NCBI GenBank assembly: GCA_949419965.1
Contig: CASPAC010000025.1
Span: 1-17,844, forward strand
Direction of reading: 5' to 3'
DNA length: 17,844 bases
DNA from: Bacteroidales bacterium
GTDB taxonomy: Bacteria > Bacteroidota > Bacteroidia > Bacteroidales > Rikenellaceae
Shown here piece after piece: positions 13,930 through 17,844 of this stretch. Numbering within the stretch: the first letter of the stretch is position 1; every line of letters starts with the position of its first letter. Under the pieces are notes generated by a model. That model ran no database searches, was not told the DNA's origin, and saw nothing but the letters and a program-made list of their open reading frames with translations. The position numbers and the translations under genes were made by a program.

Positions 13930-15834
13930 CTACGGGCGGGCATTGCGGCGGAACTCGACGACCAGCGACGAACGCGGAGCGACGAACGTGGAATCGCTCA
14001 CGACGACCGGATTGCCGGTGAGCACATCGCGCCCCTCCGAGGAGAGCGACTCCGTAATTTCGGCATAGTGCGACCAGGGCACCGCCTTGCGGCCGCGCGA
14101 ATTGTTGATGAAGACGAAGACCGCATCGCTGTCGTTGTAGCGGAAGTAAGCGTAGGTGTTGTCGCGCGACGCGAAATGGAGCGTCTGCCCGGAATGGATG
14201 ACGGGCTTGGTTTTGCGCCAGTTGAAAAGACGGCTCGCATGATCGTACACCTCGGCGGCCGCGCCCTGCCGCTGAGCCGGATCGAAGAGGTCGACGGCAT
14301 CGCCCTGCCAGCCTCCGGGGAAGTCGACGCGCAGACCGCCGTGGCCCTGCGAGAGGTCGGCCGAACGGAACATCAGCTCGTCGCCGGCAAAGAGCTGCGG
14401 AATGCCGCGCAAGGTGGCCATCAACGTCATGGCGATCTTGACCCGCCCGGCATCGCCGCGCACGACATCGGCCAGACGCTCGGTGTCGTGGTTGCCCGGG
14501 AAGATCATCATGCGCGAAAGGTCGTGGTAGACGAAGTCGTCGGAAAGGGCGTTGTAGACCCGGATCATGCCCTCGCCCCAGCGGAGCGAATCGGTGGGCA
14601 GCGCCGTGCGGACGGCGTCGAGCAACGGAAAGTCCATGATCGAGGGGAGGTGCGAATCGAAGCCGTCGCGGTTGGGGTTGCCGCCCTGCCAGTAGGCCAG
14701 CTGGGGCACGTCGGAGGTCCAGCACTCGCCCACGATGTTGAGACCGGGGTACTCGCGCAGCACGGCGGCGCACCACTCGCTCATGGGAAGCTTCTCGTTG
14801 TAGGGATAGGTGTCGACGCGCAGGCCGTCCAAATCGGCATACTCGATCCACCACACGGCCCACTGCTGGAAGTAACGCAGCACGAAGGGGTTGTCGAGGT
14901 TCATGTCGGGCATCGAACGGTCGAACCATCCGCTCTCCTGCACCCCGAGGTCGTAGCGCGAGGCATTGGGGTCCATGTTGGTGGAAAAGAGGTTGTTGGT
15001 CTGCGTATACTCGGCAAAGCGGTGCACCCAGTCGCCGAAAGGCAGGTCGGCCATCCACCAGTGGGCTCCGCCGCAGTGGTTGGTGACGATGTCCATGACC
15101 GCCTTGAGACCGTGGCGGTGGCAGGCGGCGACATAGTCGCGGTAGAGCTCGTTGGTGCCGAAACGCGGGTCGATGCGGTAATAGTCGGCGCAGGCGTAGC
15201 CGTGGTACGAACCCTCCGGCTCGTTGTCGAGCAGCAGCGGCGTGGCCCATACGGCCGTGGCACCGAGGCCGGCGATGTAACCGAGGCGGTCGATCATGCC
15301 CTGCAGGTCGCCGCCGTGACGTCCGAAAAAGGCGCTGCGGTCGGCCTTCTCGGCGGTGTCGGACGTGGAATCGATCGAAGGATCGCCGTCGGCGAAGCGG
15401 TCGGGCATGAGCAGATAGATCATGTCGGCCGTGGTGAAACTCTGCCGGGCGGCGGAGCCCTCGCGGCGGGCGGCGATGTCGTAAGGCACCTTGAAAGTCT
15501 CGCCCTCGCGCGAGAAGACCAGGTAACGCGTACCGGGCTCGGCCGTGCGGGCCACCTCGACATCGACGAAGAGGTAGTTGGGGCTCTCGGCCTTATGCAC
15601 GTCAGCGACGCGCAGGCCCTGCGGCCCTTCGATGCGGACGTCGCAGGCGGCAATGCTGTCGCCGTGGATCATGAGCTGTAGGGGCGTGCGCATGCCCGTC
15701 CACCACGACAGGGGTTCGACATGCGAGATGCGGGCGCCGGCATCGTCGACCGACTGCGGATCGAACTGCGGGGCATCGTTGCAGGAGATAGCGGCCATGG
15801 CGCAGAGAGAGAAGAGGAAATGAGGAATTTTCAT
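13930..15834 (-). CDS. GH13 alpha-amylase / neopullulanase-like lipoprotein (SusA-like)
   Basis: The enzyme is 634 residues and would hydrolyse alpha-1,4 links in starch fragments, pullulan or cyclodextrins. Seen: a lipoprotein signal with Cys18 (AAISCND); an N-terminal beta domain (about 37-110, HVEPLSWWTGM) like that of cyclomaltodextrinases; a GH13 barrel with DIVTNHCGG (248-256), DGLRVD with nucleophile D341, VGECW with acid/base E370 and FPGNHD with third carboxylate D450; and a C-terminal beta domain. Length and order resemble Bacteroides SusA (neopullulanase), but a lipidated N-terminus is suggested here, so it may sit at a membrane surface. It starts 4 bases after the upstream amylase stop, so translation is probably coupled. 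It is the last gene before the terminator at 13769-13794. The exact substrate is not determined. Confidence 0.92.
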   Translation of the reverse strand: MKIPHFLFSLCAMAAISCNDAPQFDPQSVDDAGARISHVEPLSWWTGMRTPLQLMIHGDSIAACDVRIEGPQGLRVADVHKAESPNYLFVDVEVARTAEPGTRYLVFSREGETFKVPYDIAARREGSAARQSFTTADMIYLLMPDRFADGDPSIDSTSDTAEKADRSAFFGRHGGDLQGMIDRLGYIAGLGATAVWATPLLLDNEPEGSYHGYACADYYRIDPRFGTNELYRDYVAACHRHGLKAVMDIVTNHCGGAHWWMADLPFGDWVHRFAEYTQTNNLFSTNMDPNASRYDLGVQESGWFDRSMPDMNLDNPFVLRYFQQWAVWWIEYADLDGLRVDTYPYNEKLPMSEWCAAVLREYPGLNIVGECWTSDVPQLAYWQGGNPNRDGFDSHLPSIMDFPLLDAVRTALPTDSLRWGEGMIRVYNALSDDFVYHDLSRMMIFPGNHDTERLADVVRGDAGRVKIAMTLMATLRGIPQLFAGDELMFRSADLSQGHGGLRVDFPGGWQGDAVDLFDPAQRQGAAAEVYDHASRLFNWRKTKPVIHSGQTLHFASRDNTYAYFRYNDSDAVFVFINNSRGRKAVPWSHYAEITESLSSEGRDVLTGNPVVVSDSTFVAPRSSLVVEFRRNARP

Positions 15835-15838
15835 GGGT

Positions 15839-17128
15839 TCATCGGGTAAGGATCCGGTAGCTCCAGGGCGCCATGTCCTCGGCGACCTGCTCCGGAAGGT
15901 TGTATTCGGCCCCGGTCATCGCATCGGTGTAGGAGCCGGCATAGATGCCGGTGCCGTACTCGGCGCGGATGGCGTAGGGCGACAGGTTCATGATGGCGAC
16001 GACGCGGTTGTCGGGCGTCTCGCGGACCATCGTCATCAGGCAGTCCTCGGCGTTGTTGCGGATCTCGATCATCTCGCCGCCCAGCTCGCCCGCCGCGAGC
16101 GCGGAGTTGTCATGGCGCAAGGCGGCAAGGCGCCGGTAGAAGCGGGTGAAGCCGTTGACCTCGTAGGAAGCGATCGGATCGCGGTCGAAGAAAGCGAACG
16201 AATGGTCGTAACCGACCTCCTGGCCGGTGTAGATGAGGGGCAGGCCGCGCGGCACGACGAACGAAAAGACGGCCATGGCCTCGCGGGCCTCGCCGAAGCG
16301 GTCGAACTCGGAGCCCGACCACGAATTCTCGTCGTGGTTGGAAGTGAACGCCAGCCGCATGGCTGAACGGGGATAGCGCCCGCGATCGCCATAGATATAA
16401 TCGCGCAGGGCGGTGACGCGGGTGCGCTGCTGCGCGACGTCGACCATCAGGTGGTGCATCTCCCAGGCGTAGCAGGCGTCGAAAGCGCCCTCCTCGAAGA
16501 GGTTGGTCTCTTCGGCCTCGGCCAGCATGAAAAGGTCGGGCTTGGTGCGCTTGAGCCGCCGCACGGTGGTGTTCCAGAACTCCACGGGCACCAACATGGC
16601 CATGTCGCAGCGGAAGCCGTCGACGCCGTGGTCGCGCAGCCAGAACTCCATGGCGTCGGCCTGGGCGTCCCAGACGGCGCGGTTGGAGTAGTCGAGCTTG
16701 GCCGTATCGCTCCAGTCCCAGGGCACGGCGGGGCGTCCCTCGCTGTCGTAGACGTAGAAATCGGGATGCTCCGTGATCCAGCGTGCATCGCGCGCCGTAT
16801 GGTTGGCCACCCAGTCGAGCAGGACCTTCATGCCGAGGCGGTGGGCCTCCGACACGAAAGCGTCGAAATCCTCCATCGACCCCAACTCGGGGTTGACGGC
16901 GCAATAGTCGCGGATCGAGTAGTAGGACCCCAGCGACCCTTTGCGGCCCTCGGCGCCGATGGGATGCACGGGCATGAGCCACACGACGTCGACACCCAGG
17001 TCGCGCAAGAAAGCGAGCCGCGAAGCGGCGGCGCGCAGGGTACCCTCGTGCGTGAGCTGGCGCACGTTCATTTCGTAGAGGACGGACCGGTAACTCCAAT
17101 CGGGATGCAGCATAACGGAAGAATTCAT
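15839..17128 (-). CDS. GH13 alpha-amylase family enzyme, cytoplasmic type
   Basis: The enzyme is 429 residues with no signal peptide, so it probably acts on imported maltodextrins. Seen: YEMNVRQLTHEGT near the N-terminus, WLMPVHPIG (50-58), DWVANHT (105-111), DGFRCDM with nucleophile D175, LAEAEE with acid/base E204, and FTSNHDENSW with D266, then IYTGQEVGYDH and a short C-terminal beta domain. All three GH13 carboxylates are present. The start is uncertain: the ATG at 17128 lies inside an inverted-repeat arm, and an ATG five codons later (17113, MLHPDWSYR) fits relatives equally well. It is a close paralog of the partial gene to the right, pointing to tandem duplication, and is followed after 4 bases by the SusA-like gene. 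Confidence 0.92.
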   Translation of the reverse strand: MNSSVMLHPDWSYRSVLYEMNVRQLTHEGTLRAAASRLAFLRDLGVDVVWLMPVHPIGAEGRKGSLGSYYSIRDYCAVNPELGSMEDFDAFVSEAHRLGMKVLLDWVANHTARDARWITEHPDFYVYDSEGRPAVPWDWSDTAKLDYSNRAVWDAQADAMEFWLRDHGVDGFRCDMAMLVPVEFWNTTVRRLKRTKPDLFMLAEAEETNLFEEGAFDACYAWEMHHLMVDVAQQRTRVTALRDYIYGDRGRYPRSAMRLAFTSNHDENSWSGSEFDRFGEAREAMAVFSFVVPRGLPLIYTGQEVGYDHSFAFFDRDPIASYEVNGFTRFYRRLAALRHDNSALAAGELGGEMIEIRNNAEDCLMTMVRETPDNRVVAIMNLSPYAIRAEYGTGIYAGSYTDAMTGAEYNLPEQVAEDMAPWSYRILTR

Positions 17129-17271
17129 AATTCAGAATGCACTATTCACAATTATTTTACAAGTAAACAAGGAGACCGAAAAACGCCCCGTCATAGCACT
17201 CCTTGAAACGATATGTTCGACTCTACAGGCAGCATGGGGACTTATGAATAGTGCATTCCGAATTGTGAATT
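17122..17271. repeat. Inverted-repeat element bridging two amylase genes
   Basis: Arms of 27 bases at 17122-17148 and 17245-17271 are inverted copies with 25 matches (core GAATGCACTATTCA identical) around 96 bases. Inside is a second perfect inverted repeat, CAAGGAG (17168-17174) and CTCCTTG (17199-17205), around GACCGAAAAACGCCCCGTC-like sequence. The element runs from the stop codon of the right-hand amylase to the start codon of the next one. It encodes no protein, and no transposase or target duplication is evident. Confidence 0.75.
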
Positions 17272-17844
17272 AAAAAGCACTTTTCACCAATATAGCGTAC
17301 TCCCACGGTGCGAGCGCGAACTCCTCGCCGGCGACGATCGAGCGGGGCTCTCCGGTCAGGGCGTCGGTGAAGTCGCCGGCGACCTCGACGGTGGGGATCA
17401 CCGCCTGCGGCTCGGCCGAGAGGTTGAAGAAACAGACGACCTTGTTGTCGCCGAGGATGCGCGTGAAAGCCATGATGTCGGCCACGGCGCCGCCCATATA
17501 GGCCATTTCGCCGCCCTTGCCGCCCGACGCGAGCGCGGGGTTGGCATGGCGCATGGCGTTGAGCCGCGTGTAGAACTCCGTCCACTCGTTGGGCTCCCAG
17601 GAGGGCATGGGGTCTTTCTCGAAGAACTCGAAGCGGTGGTCGTAACCGACCTCCTGGCCGGTGTAGATGAGCGGCATGCTCTGCGGCAGGACGTAAGTGA
17701 GCGCGGCCATGGTTGCGGCGGCATCGCCCATGCGCTCGAACTCGGTGCCGGCCCACGAATTCTCGTCGTGGTTGGAGGTGAACATCATCCGGTGAGCCGA
17801 GGCGGGGTAACGCTCGCTATCGGCCTGAAGGTATGCACGCAGAT
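17270..17844 (-). CDS. GH13 alpha-amylase family enzyme, C-terminal part (5' end outside window)
   Basis: The open frame from the right edge gives 190 residues ending ILVKSAF. The upstream residues LRAYLQADSERYPASAH continue in frame past the internal Met at 17788, so the gene extends beyond the window. Seen: TSNHDENSW with the third GH13 active-site Asp, PLIYTGQEVGYDHRFEFFEKDP, RLNAMRHANPALASG, and a C-terminal beta domain (NKVVCFFNLSAEPQAVIP). Co-linear similarity to the neighbouring 15839-17128 gene over this whole stretch shows tandem paralogs. It is the first visible gene of a three-gene amylase operon. The stop codon TAA lies in the arm of the inverted-repeat element. The localisation cannot be judged without the N-terminus. 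Confidence 0.9.
   Translation of the reverse strand, partial: LRAYLQADSERYPASAHRMMFTSNHDENSWAGTEFERMGDAAATMAALTYVLPQSMPLIYTGQEVGYDHRFEFFEKDPMPSWEPNEWTEFYTRLNAMRHANPALASGGKGGEMAYMGGAVADIMAFTRILGDNKVVCFFNLSAEPQAVIPTVEVAGDFTDALTGEPRSIVAGEEFALAPWEYAILVKSAF

Noticed and set aside
12826..15681. 951-residue open frame on the plus strand across the TPM and amylase genes
   Set aside because: It spans two unrelated minus-strand genes and their terminator; a GC-driven shadow.

Overview
The window looks like chromosomal DNA from a GC-rich member of the Bacteroidales, most likely Alistipes or another Rikenellaceae genus. This is an inference from several things. The one clear promoter has the Bacteroidota form (ATTG, 21 bases, TATCTTTG). 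Shine-Dalgarno sequences are mostly absent. There is an outer-membrane barrel protein with a carboxypeptidase-regulatory-like N-terminus, and a lipoprotein GH13 amylase resembling Bacteroides SusA. Short AT-rich or purine-rich repeats sit at gene ends in otherwise GC-rich sequence. No rRNA, tRNA, CRISPR array, transposase or phage gene was seen.

Left block (1-8845, all on the minus strand, transcribed right to left): plsC (lysophosphatidate acyltransferase), parE and parC (topoisomerase IV), aroK (shikimate kinase), murI (glutamate racemase, TTG start), and the N-terminal two-thirds of ftsK, which runs off the left edge. This is a housekeeping cluster for envelope precursors, chromosome decatenation and segregation. 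The topoisomerase IV that unlinks sister chromosomes and the FtsK translocase that acts at the septum lie in the same block.

Middle (8846-12208): an AT-rich divergent intergenic region carries a good promoter for a rightward 792-residue outer-membrane beta-barrel protein. Downstream come a terminator hairpin that overlaps the stop codon of that gene but is oriented for leftward transcription, three tandem 80-88 bp repeat units with palindromic cores, and a 38-base imperfect duplication.

Right block (12209-17844, minus strand): three GH13 alpha-amylase-family genes. One is a partial cytoplasmic-type enzyme at the right edge, one is a full-length cytoplasmic-type paralog, and one is a SusA-like lipoprotein enzyme. 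They are followed by an intrinsic terminator and then by a TPM-domain membrane protein with its usual partner LemA. The GH13 genes indicate starch or maltodextrin use, with one enzyme outside the cytoplasm and two apparently inside.

The observations most worth following up are: (1) ParC ends in QLDLF at its extreme C-terminus, an exact match to the bacterial sliding-clamp-binding consensus; (2) small repeats fill gene junctions and supply stop codons, C-terminal residues and possibly start codons of essential genes; (3) a 150-bp inverted-repeat element spans the junction of two amylase genes from stop codon to start codon.
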